A DNA stretch of 64,000 bases from Phytoactinopolyspora limicola (GCF_011320225.1 NZ_JAAOEN010000001.1:415652-479651); one strand, 5' to 3'; positions 54,201 to 63,653 are shown, counted from the first letter of the stretch. The notes: a model not told the origin generated them from the sequence alone. Translations and numbers: made by a program.

Positions 54201-54438
54201 CGATCTGGACATCCGGCAAGGCTCGGCGCAGCCTAGACACGAGTGCCTGGAGCGCGTTGACCGCCCCAGTTGGTGGTTCTTCGTCCCAGATCGCCTCGAT
54301 CAGCCGCGGTGTGGACACCACCCGCCCCGGCTCCAGCGCTAGCCCGATGAGCAGTGTGCGTAGCCGGGCGCCGGACAACACCACCTCGCTGTTGGTGTGG
54401 GCGCGGACCTCCAAGGGTCCCAGCACGGCAATCTGCAC
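51265..54438 (-). CDS. AfsR/SARP-type BTAD regulator with NB-ARC ATPase and TPR region
   Basis: The 1057-residue regulator has an OmpR-type winged helix (MQIAVLGPLEVRAHTN; GARLRTLLIGLALEPGRVV) and a bacterial transcriptional activation domain (VDVARFEKLAAAGR; RRERLVAALIQALAAAGRPAEALEVYERTR). An NB-ARC-like STAND ATPase follows (Walker A LIGPGGAGKTRLSVEVGHTL near residue 300; ILATSREPLGI). A long helical repeat tail from about 680 completes it. Such proteins activate secondary-metabolite or stress genes in response to an unknown signal. It converges with the ABC exporter and diverges from the lactate genes. It is single-copy in this window. Confidence 0.93.
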   Translation of the reverse strand: MQIAVLGPLEVRAHTNSEVVLSGARLRTLLIGLALEPGRVVSTPRLIEAIWDEEPPTGAVNALQALVSRLRRALPDVQIDAHPAGYRLLIDPDAVDVARFEKLAAAGRSRLATNPAEGAQLLREALALWRGSALLDVAELAYFHAAAAHLTESRLAVLEDRISADLRLGLGGELLGELTALVAEHPRRERLVAALIQALAAAGRPAEALEVYERTRVDLAETLGADPSPELAAVHTAVLRGELSSTTRDLPAAPPDPDRSPRTNLRAGLTSFVGRDQDVDEVQKLVDEYRLVTLIGPGGAGKTRLSVEVGHTLADRAPDGVWLVELASLNDETGVPQAILTALNVRDQALLGRAAESEPIDRLVSALRSRKAVLVLDNCEHLIDAVAASAERLLGECPQLRILATSREPLGITGEAVRQVEPLELPPPDVATARALSYPAVRLLADRARAASAAFAVTDEIAPAVIRVCRALDGMPLAIELAAARLRTMTMQQLADRIDDRFRLLTSGSRTALARHKTLRAVIDWSWELLTDDERTLLRRLAVFSGGSTATAAARVCADDQLSRDQIPDLLAALVDKSLLQPGGDAESRYHMLDTIKAYGLERLEGAGEQDRIRLAHAAHFVELVETADPYLRGADQLEWLRRLDADHANIVAAIRDAMVARDTDTAVRMVASAGWYWWLRGYRAEATRLAAEALAMPGATDREAQTTAYAVAGLYAAAGLGDTSLAAVWATKVEEATGELGRRHPLVRLIQVMRVQRGVAPELLANEDPWVRGLVLINWAEAMVYAGRQHDDAEAAIRAAVSTFRDLGERWGISFSLTALADMVARRGDLVAAQAHYGEAVAALRAMGAVEDVPYLRSKQAQLLWMVGDHAGSTALMAEAQQEAEEVSAPDALAMVAFGKAELACWAGDVAEAKHQLARFSTISLRIDMAPEIAAMVLNARATVAALDGDVSVARDHLAQAFSSALMSTNALSIGQVLVGAAGVALRDGQPYQAAQLLAASTAIQGAPNLSRPDAGQVENAARAALGEEQFAEATQRGRAVTLSTVPELVATALDQ

Positions 54439-54623
54439 ATCTCAATTCTGCCTGGTCTGGGTTGGTCATGGCCGACCGGAACCCACAGCCCACCCATGTT
54501 CTTCCAGCGGGACCAGAGCCGATGGGCCTCGATGATCGGGACTTCCCGCCGGGCCACATGCTCCTACAGGCAACGCTTCAGGACATCTAGTGTGCGACAC
54601 ACCAGTGTCGTTATCGGAGGTCG

Positions 54624-55631
54624 ATGATGCGTGTAGCCGTATTCAGCACGAAGCCGTACGACGAAGAGTTCCTACTGGAGGCCAATGCTTCGGACCAGCA
54701 TGACCTCGTGTTCCTGGAGCCCCGTCTGTCCCGCGCGACGGCGTCTCTCGCGGCCGGCTGCGACGCTGTGTGCGCATTCGTCAACGACGATCTTGGCAGT
54801 GAGGTACTGCGTATCCTCGCGACCAATGGAGTGCGGATGCTGGCTCTGCGCTCGGCCGGATTCAACCACGTCGACCTGGCCGCCGCGGCCGACCTCAGGT
54901 TGACCATCGCTCGTGTTCCGGGGTACTCGCCACACGCCGTGGCCGAACACTGCGCAGGCCTCATCCTTGCTCTCAACCGCAAAATCCACCGCGCTCACAA
55001 CCGCGTACGCGAAAACAACTTCGCCCTGGCCGGGCTCCTCGGATTCGACCTCCACGGCAAGACCGTTGGCGTCATCGGCACCGGACAGATCGGCAGCCGC
55101 TTCGTTCGGATCATGGCGGGGTTCGGCTGCCGGGTTCTCGCAGCCGATCCCTATCCCAACGACGACACCAGGCTGGCGGGTGCGGAATACGTCGATCTGA
55201 CCGAGCTACTCGCCGAATCCCACATCGTTACCCTGCATTGCCCACTTACACCAGAGACATACCACTTGATCGACCTTTCCAGGATCGAACTGATGCGAGA
55301 TGGCGTCATGCTGATCAACACCAGCCGCGGCGCGCTGGTGGACACCACCGCGGTTATCTCCGGACTCAAAAGCGGCAAGATCGGCTATCTAGGCCTCGAC
55401 GTCTACGAGGAGGAAGCCGACCTCTTCTTCGAGGATCTGTCCGATCAGCTCCTAAATGACGATGTCTTCTCCCGGCTCCTGACCTTTCCCAACGTGCTCA
55501 TCACCGGTCATCAGGCGTTCTTCACCCGCGAAGCACTGTCGAACATCGCCCGAACCACTATCACGAACCTCAGTGCGTTCGAGCGGGGTGAGGGCGCCAT
55601 CCATCAGGTCACCGTCGACTCGCTCGCCTAG
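54624..55631 (+). CDS. ldhA: D-lactate dehydrogenase (2-hydroxyacid dehydrogenase family)
   Basis: The 335-residue NAD-dependent enzyme has the family layout: [34 protein letters not shown], the dinucleotide motif [20 protein letters not shown], and catalytic residues in [28 protein letters not shown] and [11 protein letters not shown], where the active-site histidine sits in GHQAF. This matches fermentative D-lactate dehydrogenases more than hydroxypyruvate reductases. Two adjacent ATGs (54624, 54627) follow GGAGG. The lactate permease begins 28 bases after the stop, so the two form an operon. Confidence 0.9.
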   Translation: MMRVAVFSTKPYDEEFLLEANASDQHDLVFLEPRLSRATASLAAGCDAVCAFVNDDLGSEVLRILATNGVRMLALRSAGFNHVDLAAAADLRLTIARVPGYSPHAVAEHCAGLILALNRKIHRAHNRVRENNFALAGLLGFDLHGKTVGVIGTGQIGSRFVRIMAGFGCRVLAADPYPNDDTRLAGAEYVDLTELLAESHIVTLHCPLTPETYHLIDLSRIELMRDGVMLINTSRGALVDTTAVISGLKSGKIGYLGLDVYEEEADLFFEDLSDQLLNDDVFSRLLTFPNVLITGHQAFFTREALSNIARTTITNLSAFERGEGAIHQVTVDSLA

Positions 55632-55659
55632 CGCGTCCGACGCACGAAGAGAGCCTCCC

Positions 55660-57183
55660 GTGCTGACGCTCGTGGCTGCGCTGCCCATCCTGGTGGTGCT
55701 CGTCCTCATGCTGGCGGTTCGATGGTCCGCGGCCCGGGCAGGAGTCGTCGCGGCCCTCGGCACCATCCTCTTTGCGGGATCGGTCTTCGAGTTCGGCGGC
55801 CAGACGCAGCCCTACAGCTTCGGCCAGGGTGTGGGCGGCATCGTGGCGGAGGCAGGATTCGTCGCGTTGACCGTGATCGCCATCATCGGACCGGCACTGG
55901 GAATTCACCATCTGCAGCAGTACACCGGCGCAACCGACCGGCTCCGTGCGGGGCTAGCTCAGATCACTCCGGATCCACGGCTAGCGGCCCTACTGATCGC
56001 CTGGTTCTTCACTCTTTTCCTCGAGGGTGCGGCGGGCTTCGGGACACCAGTCGCGCTTGCAGCTCCGTTCCTCGTCGCGGCCGGCTTCCGGCCATTGTCT
56101 GCCGTCTGCGCAGCGATGATCGGGCACGCCGCTGGTGTGTCGTTCGGCGCCGTCGGCACCCCGGTCCTGGCGCAGGTCGCCATCGTGGATGTCACGGGCA
56201 TCGAGCTGTCCCGGGCGACCGCCCCGTATCACGTCGCGCTCGGTGCGCTCCTGGTCGGTGCCGTCGTCGTCATCGTCGGCCGAGCCGGCAACGGTTCACC
56301 GCCATGGCCGTGGGGCGCATTGGCCGCAGTACTGTTTTTCGTGCCTTACGGCCTCATCGCATGGTTCGTGGGGCCGGAGCTGCCGACCTTGGCCGGCGCG
56401 CTGGTCGGTGCCGTTGGGTTCGTCGCTGTCGTGTCAGTGGTCCGTCGCCGCGACGACGGCGGCACCGGTGCCGGGACGGCGCCGCTGGACATCGGCTCCA
56501 TGAGCCTCGTGCGGGCTGGCGCTCCCTACCTCGCGCTGGTCGGCACCGTACTCGTCACCAGAATGGTTCCGCCGATACGCGACGCCCTCGTCGGTGTCGA
56601 GGTCCGCTGGCAGATCTTCGACACCTTCGCCGGCGACGTGCGCCCCTTGTACCACCCCGCTCTCCTCCTGACCATGGCATTCGTCGTCGGATGGTGGGCA
56701 CAGCGAGCGCCCGGACCAGACGTGCGCCGCGCGTTCGGCACCGCGACTCACCAGTTGCGGTGGGTTTTCGTGGCACTCGTCGCCATGGTGACCATCGCGT
56801 TCACCATGTCGCACTCCGGCATGACCACTGAACTCGCCGACAGCGCCGCTGCTACCGGCCGGTGGTGGCCTCTGCTCGCCCCCGCCGTTGGGGTCCTGGG
56901 TACGTTCGTGACCGGCTCCGCCACCGCGTCGAACGTGCTTTTCACCGAGTTCCAGCAGACGACGGCACAGGCGACCGGCCTGCCGACGATACCGATGCTC
57001 GGTGCCCAGGGATTCGGGGCTGCGGTGGGCAACATCATCTGCCCGCACAACATCGTCGCCGCTGCTGCGACGGTTGGCCTATCTGGACAAGAGGGCCGTG
57101 TCCTTCGCGTCACCATGCCGGTCGCCCTCACCTATGCCGCCCTGGGTGGCGTGTTCGCGTCGTTGTTCGTCACCTGGTGGTGA
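55660..57183 (+). CDS. L-lactate permease family transporter (LctP)
   Basis: This 507-residue membrane protein of 12 or more helices matches LctP: LIAWFFTLFLEGAAGFGTPV, AAFLVAAGFRPLSAVCAAMI-like LVAAGFRPLSAVCAAMIGHA, GTFVTGSATASNVLFTEFQ and the conserved NIICPHNIVAAAATVGL near the end. It imports or exports lactate or glycolate with protons. GTG 55660 follows AGAGAG. Pairing with D-lactate dehydrogenase suggests handling of D-lactate, although the family name refers to L-lactate. Confidence 0.92.
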   Translation: MLTLVAALPILVVLVLMLAVRWSAARAGVVAALGTILFAGSVFEFGGQTQPYSFGQGVGGIVAEAGFVALTVIAIIGPALGIHHLQQYTGATDRLRAGLAQITPDPRLAALLIAWFFTLFLEGAAGFGTPVALAAPFLVAAGFRPLSAVCAAMIGHAAGVSFGAVGTPVLAQVAIVDVTGIELSRATAPYHVALGALLVGAVVVIVGRAGNGSPPWPWGALAAVLFFVPYGLIAWFVGPELPTLAGALVGAVGFVAVVSVVRRRDDGGTGAGTAPLDIGSMSLVRAGAPYLALVGTVLVTRMVPPIRDALVGVEVRWQIFDTFAGDVRPLYHPALLLTMAFVVGWWAQRAPGPDVRRAFGTATHQLRWVFVALVAMVTIAFTMSHSGMTTELADSAAATGRWWPLLAPAVGVLGTFVTGSATASNVLFTEFQQTTAQATGLPTIPMLGAQGFGAAVGNIICPHNIVAAAATVGLSGQEGRVLRVTMPVALTYAALGGVFASLFVTWW

Positions 57184-57204
57184 CGTCGGAGTGTCAGCCG
57201 GGCC

Positions 57205-58566
57205 TTACTGGGCCATATCGACGAACCGGCTGTAGTGGCCCTGGAAGGCGACCGTGATGGACGCGGTGGGGCCGTTGCGGTGTTTGGCCACGATGAAGTC
57301 TGCCTCGCCGGCCCGGGGGGATTCCTTCTCATAGGCGTCCTCCCGGTGCAACAGGACGACCATGTCGGCGTCTTGCTCCAAGCTTCCCGATTCGCGGAGG
57401 TCGGACAACATGGGTTTCTTGTCCGTCCGCTGTTCAGGTCCGCGGTTGAGCTGACAGATGGCGACGACGGGAACTTCGAGTTCTTTCGCCAACAGCTTGA
57501 GCGAACGGGAGAACTCCGACACCTCCTGCTGGCGGCTCTCCACCTTTTTTCCGCTGGTCATCAGCTGCAAGTAGTCCACGATGACGAGCCGAAGATTGTG
57601 CCGCTGCTTTAGCCGCCGGCATTTGGCCCGGATCTCCATCATGGTCATGTTCGGCGAGTCGTCGATGAACAGCGGTGCGCTCGTGACCTCACCAGTACAG
57701 CGGGCGATCCGGTTCCAGTCGTCATCGGTCATCTGGCCGGCGCGCATATGGTGCAACGCGACCTTGGCCTCGGCCGACAACAACCGCATCGTGATCTCGT
57801 TGCGCCCCATCTCCAGTGAGAAGATCACCGAGGTCAACTGGTTCTTGATCGACGCCGCGCGGGCGATATCCAATCCCAGCGTCGACTTACCGACGGCCGG
57901 CCGGGCCGCCAGGATCACCATCTGCCCTGGGTGTAACCCATTGGTCAGCGTGTCGAGGTCAGCGAATCCCGTCGGCACCCCGACCATCTCACCGCCCCGC
58001 GAGCCGATCGCCTCGATCTCGTCGAGTGCGCCTTCCATGATCTCCGATAGCGGCGCGTAGTCCTCCGAGGCACGGCGATCCGTGACCGCGTAGACCTCGG
58101 CCTGGGCTCGGTCGACGACGTCATCCGCGTCGCCGTCGCCGCCGTAACCCATCTGCGTGATCCGGGTGCCGGCCTCGACCAGCCGACGCAGAATGGCCCG
58201 CTCCCGCACGATGTTGGCGTAGTACCCGGCATTAGCCGCCGACGGGACGGATGACACCAGGGTGTGCAGGTAAGGGGCGCCTCCGACCCGGCCGATCTCG
58301 CCGGCTTTCTGCAGGACAGCCGCCACCGTTACGGCGTCGGCCGGCTCGCCCCGTCCGTAGAGGTCGAGCACCGCCTCATAGATCAGCTCGTGGGCAGGGC
58401 GGTAGAAGTCGACACCGCGTAATACCTCCACCACGTCCGCGACGGCATCCTTGGACAGCAGCATGGCACCGAGCACCGACTGCTCCGCGGCGATGTCTTG
58501 CGGTGGGGTGAGTCCACGTGCACCCACCGGTACATCGTCACGGTTCGGCAGCTCGGTGACGCTCAC
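57205..58566 (-). CDS. dnaB: replicative DNA helicase
   Basis: This 453-residue DnaB has the N-terminal primase-interaction domain (PPQDIAAEQSVLGAMLLSKD; DFYRPAHELIYEAVLDLYGRG) and the RecA-like helicase domain, with Walker A ILAARPAVGKSTLGLDIARA, VIFSLEMGRNEI, LVIVDYLQLM, the SLKLLAKELEVPVVAICQLNR region and DLRESGSLEQDADMV. No intein interrupts it, unlike some actinobacterial dnaB genes. GTG 58566 gives the normal N-terminus; the longer open frame is leader. DnaA-box-like sites lie in the upstream spacer. Confidence 0.97.
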   Translation of the reverse strand: MSVTELPNRDDVPVGARGLTPPQDIAAEQSVLGAMLLSKDAVADVVEVLRGVDFYRPAHELIYEAVLDLYGRGEPADAVTVAAVLQKAGEIGRVGGAPYLHTLVSSVPSAANAGYYANIVRERAILRRLVEAGTRITQMGYGGDGDADDVVDRAQAEVYAVTDRRASEDYAPLSEIMEGALDEIEAIGSRGGEMVGVPTGFADLDTLTNGLHPGQMVILAARPAVGKSTLGLDIARAASIKNQLTSVIFSLEMGRNEITMRLLSAEAKVALHHMRAGQMTDDDWNRIARCTGEVTSAPLFIDDSPNMTMMEIRAKCRRLKQRHNLRLVIVDYLQLMTSGKKVESRQQEVSEFSRSLKLLAKELEVPVVAICQLNRGPEQRTDKKPMLSDLRESGSLEQDADMVVLLHREDAYEKESPRAGEADFIVAKHRNGPTASITVAFQGHYSRFVDMAQ

Positions 58567-58747
58567 CCCGTACCCCCTTGTCTCGCCGGCTTGTTGATGC
58601 CCGCGACGTTCATACACACGTTCTACCACCCGGCACCGACAGCCCACGCTCGATCGGATGCCGCCGACCGACGGTTACCGGCCCACTGACCGTAAGCCGC
58701 AATGTCAGCCCAACCAAGCCCGACACCCACACCCCCTGTGCATGAAG

Positions 58748-58900
58748 TGTGGACAACTCAGGCTCGCATCCCGTCTACCCCGGCCAAACGATCATCCCCA
58801 GGTGTGGACAAACCTGGGGACAACTGTTGGTCCCCCTTAGACACTGGCTGACTCGCGGGTGCCTCAACTGCACATTCAGTCATCCACCGGCTGTGGATGA
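58748..58900. promoter_or_regulatory. cluster of DnaA-box-like sites upstream of dnaB
   Basis: TGTGGACAA, the reverse complement of the actinobacterial DnaA box TTGTCCACA, occurs exactly at 58748-58756 and 58803-58811. TGGGGACAA at 58815-58823 and TGTGGATGA at 58892-58900 are close variants. They lie in the 410-bp spacer between the divergent dnaB and MATE genes, which has no other gene. DnaA control of dnaB or a titration site is plausible. Confidence 0.5.
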
Positions 58901-58977
58901 GAAAACAACGGGTGACATCTCATGATTCGAGACAGCGACGGTACGTGTCAGGTGCAAGTCATACGGTCACTACTGCC

Positions 58978-60321
58978 ATGACACGACGACCTGCCGCGCT
59001 CCGCCGACACCCTGCCGACCGGGAGATCTTCCGGCTTGCACTACCCGCACTCGGTGCGCTGGTCGCGGAGCCGCTGTTCCTGATCGCCGACTCCGCCATC
59101 GTCGGCCAACTGGGTACACCCGAACTCGCCGGCCTCGGCATCGCCGCCGCCGTCCTGTCGACGTTGGTCAACGTTTCGATCTTCCTCGCCTACGGCACGA
59201 CAGCCGCCGTAGCCAGAATGCTCGGCGCCGGCGACCTCGCCGGCGCACTCCGCGCCGGCATCGACGGATGCTGGCTGGCCATCCTGCTCGGCACCGGAAC
59301 CCTCGCCGCGGGCTGGCCACTCACACCTTGGATCGTCGAACGTTTCGGCCCGCGACCCGATGTCGCCGAACATGCGGAAACCTACCTGCGGATCAGCCTG
59401 CTGGGGATCCCCGCCATGCTGCTGGTCCTCGCGGCCATCGGGGTGCTCCGCGGTCTACAGGACACCCGCACCCCGCTCTACGTCGCCGCCGGCGGGGCCG
59501 CCGGCAACGTCGGCCTCAACATCGCTCTAGTCCACGGGGCCGGTCTCGGCATCGCCGGGTCAGCCATCGGCACCGTTATCGCGCAGGTCGCCATGGCGGC
59601 GGTCTTCGTGACCGTCGTCGCCCGCGCGGCCCGCCGGCACGCGGTGTCGCTTCGCCCGTCGTGGCCGGGCGTCGGGCGGTCGTTCGGGGCCGGCGTGCCG
59701 CTGATCGTACGCACCGTGGCCATGCGGGTCGCATTAATCGTGACCACCGTCGTCGCCGCCGATCTCGGGACCGCCGAACTCGCCGCGCACCAAGTCGCTT
59801 TCACCACGTGGACATTGCTCGCCCTCATCCTCGACGCCGTAGCGATCGCTGCCCAGGCACTCGTCGGCCGGGCTCTGGGGGCCGACGACGCGACGGCGGC
59901 CAGAGCCATCACCCAGCGGATGATCCAGTGGGGAGTACTCTGCGGGCTGGTGCTGACCGTCGTCGTCCTGGCGGTGGCGTCGATCTACGCACCGCTGTTC
60001 ACGTCAGACCCAGAGGTGCGTGCCCTGCTTGTCGCCGCCCTCGTCGTGGCCGCCTTGCTACAGCCGCTAGCCGGATGGGTCTTCGTCCTCGACGGTGTGC
60101 TCATCGGCGCGGGCGACGGCCGGTACTTGGCGTGGGCGTCAGTGGTGTCCGTCGCCGCCTTCCTGCCCGCCGCCTTCGCCGTTCTGCTGCTCGATCTGTC
60201 CGGAACGGTCGGTATCGTCGCGCTCTGGGCGGCCATTGGGCTCTGGACCCTCGTCCGGCTGATCACCCTCCACCTCCGGGAACGCCGGGGTGCGTGGGCC
60301 GTCACCGGCGCGGTGCGATGA
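58978..60321 (+). CDS. MATE-family efflux transporter (DinF-like)
   Basis: This 447-residue membrane protein has about 12 helices. It begins RREIFRLALPA-like DREIFRLALPALGALVAEPL with the MATE signature ADSAIVGQLGTPELAGLGIA, VLRGLQDTRTPLYVAAGGAA in the middle and GTAELAAHQVAFTTWTLLAL at the start of the second half. It exports cations or drugs using H+ or Na+. ATG 58978 has no ribosome site, so the mRNA may be leaderless. Location beside dnaB is common in actinobacteria, although here the genes are divergent. Confidence 0.9.
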   Translation: MTRRPAALRRHPADREIFRLALPALGALVAEPLFLIADSAIVGQLGTPELAGLGIAAAVLSTLVNVSIFLAYGTTAAVARMLGAGDLAGALRAGIDGCWLAILLGTGTLAAGWPLTPWIVERFGPRPDVAEHAETYLRISLLGIPAMLLVLAAIGVLRGLQDTRTPLYVAAGGAAGNVGLNIALVHGAGLGIAGSAIGTVIAQVAMAAVFVTVVARAARRHAVSLRPSWPGVGRSFGAGVPLIVRTVAMRVALIVTTVVAADLGTAELAAHQVAFTTWTLLALILDAVAIAAQALVGRALGADDATAARAITQRMIQWGVLCGLVLTVVVLAVASIYAPLFTSDPEVRALLVAALVVAALLQPLAGWVFVLDGVLIGAGDGRYLAWASVVSVAAFLPAAFAVLLLDLSGTVGIVALWAAIGLWTLVRLITLHLRERRGAWAVTGAVR

Positions 60322-60473
60322 CCCGACCCGTGTCTTGCGTCGGAACCGGCGGACGGTATAGGACACTTGTGTCCTGAGTCGGACGTTGGTGCGCTTTCGT
60401 ATCGGCGACCCCACCGAACACCATCGACGGTCCCGTGCCGGGACCGCCCCCGAGAGACCTGAACGGAGCGGGT

Positions 60474-62456
60474 GTGACGGATATCGTGACCCTTCCGTTC
60501 GTCGTCGTGTTCTCGATGATCGGCGCCCTGATCGCCGGGCTCGCCGCCCAACGGCTCCTCGGCATCCGGCTCGGCCCGGTGCGGCTGCTCGTCACCGGCG
60601 CGTTCGCCTTGGCCGTCGGTCCACTCATCATGCTCGGCATCATGCGGCCGCTCGGCCTACCAACGGACGACCACGATGCCATCCCCGAGGCCGCCGCCTT
60701 CTGGTTCCTGCTGCTGGCGGTCGTCTGCACGATCCTCGCCGCCATGGCGTTCATCGTCGTCATCGAGGCCTTCGCGCCGCTCGGGTCCATTCCACCTGCG
60801 CTCGTCTGGGGGCGCGGCCTACGTGGACGGATCAAGCGCGCCCGCAGATACTGGCAGATCATCGGCCTGGCGATCCGGCACGGGCTTGGTCCGTATATCC
60901 GGGGCGGACGCGACCGCGCACTCGCCGTGCCCAGCGGCCGCGCAGAGTTCGGCCGAGCCCTGGCCGCCACTCTCAACCGCGGCGGCGTCACGTTCGTGAA
61001 GATGGGCCAACTGCTGGCCACCCGCCGCGACGTGCTCTCCCCCGAGATCGTCTCCGAACTCAGCCGCCTCCAGGACGACGCCACGCCGGTGCCCTGGGCC
61101 GACATCGAGGCCGTCCTGCTTCAGGAGCTGGGGGGACCCATCGATGAAGTGTTCGCCAGTATCGACCCCGAACCCCTCGGAGCCGCCTCGGTCGGTCAGG
61201 TCCACGTAGCCCAGCTGCGCTCCGGCGACGAGGTGGTGGTGAAGATACAACGGCCCGGCATCCGGCCCGTCGTCGAACGCGACCTCGACATCGCCGGCCG
61301 ACTGGCCGTCCGGCTGGAGGCTGGCACCCGCTGGGCGCGGGGAATGGGCCTGACGACCCTCGCCGACGGAATGGCGGCGGCCATCCGCGAAGAACTCGAC
61401 TACCGGATCGAGGCGGAGAACATCCTGGCGGTGACCCACGCCCATCCCGCCGACAGCGACGTCCGGGTGCCCCACGTGTATCAGGAATTGTGCACGCCAC
61501 GCGTGCTCGTCATGGAACGCCTGCGCGGTAGGTCGCTGCGCGAGGCCGGCCCCACCATCGAAGCCCTCGGCTTAGATCCGGCCACCATCGCCAGATCGCT
61601 GCTCGACGTGTTGTTCCGGCAGATCGTGGACTCCGGCGTTTTCCACGCCGACCCGCATGGCGGCAACGTGTTGATCCTCGACGACGGCCGGATCGGGTTG
61701 CTCGACTTCGGCTCGGTGGGGCGGCTCGACGGTTCGCTGCGCGAGGCGCTCCAACGTCTCCTGATGGGGGTCGACCACGGCGACCCGCTGGCCGTCACCG
61801 ATGCCCTACTCGAGCTCGTCCCCCGTCCGGACGAGGTCGACGAACAACGGCTGGAGCGCGACCTCGGACGTTTCATGGCCCGCCACGTCAACGGCGCCGC
61901 ATCGTCCGGGGTGCGGATGTTCGGCGACCTCTTCCGGATCGTGGCCAACCATGGCCTCGCCATTCCCCCCGAAGTCGCGGCGGTGTTCCGTACGCTTGGG
62001 ACGGCCGAGGGCACACTCGTCGATCTCGCTCCCGGCTTCGATCTCGTCACCGAGACACGTGCCCTGGCCGGACAGTACATGAACGAACAGTTCGGGCCGG
62101 ACCGGCTCAGGCAATCCGCCACCGAGGAGCTGACTGCTCTGCTGCCGGTGCTGCGTCGGCTCCCCCGCCGGATCGAACGCATCGCCAATGCCGCCGAACA
62201 CGGCCGGCTCGGACTCAACGTTCGGCTGCTGGCCGACGAACGTGATCGCGCGGTGGTCACCGACCTCTTGCACGAGGTCCTCGTGGCCTTCCTCGCCGCT
62301 ACCACCGGCGTCATGGCCGTTCTCCTACTCGGCACCAACGGTGGTCCGTCCGTGACTGATGCGGTCAGTCTCTTCGAGCTGATCGGATACAACCTGCTGG
62401 CCGTCAGCGCCATCCTGGCGTTGCGGGTGCTCGTGCGGGTGTTCCGCCGCTCCTGA
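60474..62456 (+). CDS. ABC1/UbiB-family atypical kinase
   Basis: This 660-residue protein has two or three N-terminal membrane helices, then the ABC1 kinase-like domain. It has FGRALAATLNRGGVTFVKMG with the KxGQ-like motif, EPLGAASVGQVHVAQLRSG, the lysine in VVVKIQRPGI, HADPHGGNVLILDDGRIGLL and DFGSVGRLDG. A C-terminal membrane hairpin ends it. Relatives support ubiquinone or other isoprenoid-lipid biosynthesis. GTG 60474 is preceded by CGGAGCGG. Its last 132 bases overlap the end of the convergent membrane-protein gene. Confidence 0.9.
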   Translation: MTDIVTLPFVVVFSMIGALIAGLAAQRLLGIRLGPVRLLVTGAFALAVGPLIMLGIMRPLGLPTDDHDAIPEAAAFWFLLLAVVCTILAAMAFIVVIEAFAPLGSIPPALVWGRGLRGRIKRARRYWQIIGLAIRHGLGPYIRGGRDRALAVPSGRAEFGRALAATLNRGGVTFVKMGQLLATRRDVLSPEIVSELSRLQDDATPVPWADIEAVLLQELGGPIDEVFASIDPEPLGAASVGQVHVAQLRSGDEVVVKIQRPGIRPVVERDLDIAGRLAVRLEAGTRWARGMGLTTLADGMAAAIREELDYRIEAENILAVTHAHPADSDVRVPHVYQELCTPRVLVMERLRGRSLREAGPTIEALGLDPATIARSLLDVLFRQIVDSGVFHADPHGGNVLILDDGRIGLLDFGSVGRLDGSLREALQRLLMGVDHGDPLAVTDALLELVPRPDEVDEQRLERDLGRFMARHVNGAASSGVRMFGDLFRIVANHGLAIPPEVAAVFRTLGTAEGTLVDLAPGFDLVTETRALAGQYMNEQFGPDRLRQSATEELTALLPVLRRLPRRIERIANAAEHGRLGLNVRLLADERDRAVVTDLLHEVLVAFLAATTGVMAVLLLGTNGGPSVTDAVSLFELIGYNLLAVSAILALRVLVRVFRRS

Positions 62457-63653
62457 CCCCTCGGTGAACGCCGCCGGCGGGTGTTCGCCGTCCGACCGGC
62501 CACAGGTGTCGCACCCGCCCCGACGACGGAGGTAGTAGGCATACGTAGCCGCGGCCAGCGCCACGCCCCACAGAGGCCAGAGCAGGGCCGGACCGATAGC
62601 TGCCCAGTCGTCCGCGGACAGCGCCAGGGAGTCGTCCTCGAATCCGATCTTGATCAAGCTCATACCCGCGGAAACAACAACCACCGACACGAACGACGCC
62701 GGGATGACCGCCGCTTTGATCGGCACCGGCCGGCCGCGGAGCCCGATGACCCAACGCGGGAACACCTCACCCCAAGGCCGCACTAGTCCAATCGTCAGCG
62801 CCGCTCCGACCAGAGCGAACGTCCCGAGCCAGGCGCCGCCCCACAGCGACCCGTCCGCCGAGCCGTCGGCGAATACCTCGCTGTCGATCCCGAGCGGATA
62901 TCCCGCCACCCAGACCCACCTGGTCACGGCGTAGATGGCGGGAATGGCGACCGCGATGCCGACGGCCCACCCGCCCCACCGCGCCGCGGCCGCCGGATGT
63001 GTCCACCTACGCCGCCTCATACCCCGGCCACAACTCACGCAGGCCCCCGATGTACGCCTGGCGAAGACCACCGTTGCCACTGCCCACAGGAATCCGCCCA
63101 CGAGAACGGCCAGGTGGTTCAGATAGATCGGCCCGAGCGCCTCCATAAACGACTCACGCAGTTCGGCGTCGAACGGTGCGGCCACGAGCACCATAGGTAA
63201 ATATCCGACTATCGCCAACACCCGACCGTCGGGCACCACAAGCAGCCAGCCGAGTGCCGTGAGTGTACCGATGACGATCAACGTCACTCGCCACCAGGCG
63301 CGCAACTGACTCCTGGCCAGATCGGCGCGGTTGTGCCGCCGGGCGGCCCGACCGACCGACGCCGCCTGGGCGGGAGACGGCCATCGGGCCATCAAGAAGG
63401 CCATGCCGGCACCAGCCAGGGCGGTCGCCGCGAACAGCGGAGCACCGACGTCGGCGGGCACGTTGTCCAGCATCGACAACGCACCGTCCGGATCGTTCTC
63501 GCCAAGCGGATAACCCCGTCCGGTGATCGTCCAGCCAAGCGCCAGCAGGCCGTACGCGAAAGACCAGGCCGCGACCGCGTACGTCACCCAGTGCAGGCGA
63601 TGCGAGGAGCGTGGTGCGGAGTCGGCCGCCGGGGTGGTAGTCGTGTGCGCCAT
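62325..63653 (-). CDS. zinc-ribbon multi-pass membrane protein of unknown function
   Basis: This 442-residue protein has about eight hydrophobic segments (WVTYAVAAWSFAYGLLALGW; VTLIVIGTLTALGWLLVV; LNHLAVLVGGFLWAVATVVF and others) and two CxxC pairs (ACVSCGRGM and GCDTCGRSD) that could bind zinc. ATG 63653 precedes MAHTTTTPAADSAP. The C-terminal hydrophilic tail overlaps the UbiB-like gene on the other strand by 132 bases, an unusual arrangement. I know no named family. Upstream, positions 63654-63753 are short spacer before the second repeat element. Confidence 0.75.
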   Translation of the reverse strand: MAHTTTTPAADSAPRSSHRLHWVTYAVAAWSFAYGLLALGWTITGRGYPLGENDPDGALSMLDNVPADVGAPLFAATALAGAGMAFLMARWPSPAQAASVGRAARRHNRADLARSQLRAWWRVTLIVIGTLTALGWLLVVPDGRVLAIVGYLPMVLVAAPFDAELRESFMEALGPIYLNHLAVLVGGFLWAVATVVFARRTSGACVSCGRGMRRRRWTHPAAAARWGGWAVGIAVAIPAIYAVTRWVWVAGYPLGIDSEVFADGSADGSLWGGAWLGTFALVGAALTIGLVRPWGEVFPRWVIGLRGRPVPIKAAVIPASFVSVVVVSAGMSLIKIGFEDDSLALSADDWAAIGPALLWPLWGVALAAATYAYYLRRRGGCDTCGRSDGEHPPAAFTEGSGAAEHPHEHPQRQDGADGQQVVSDQLEETDRISHGRTTVGAE

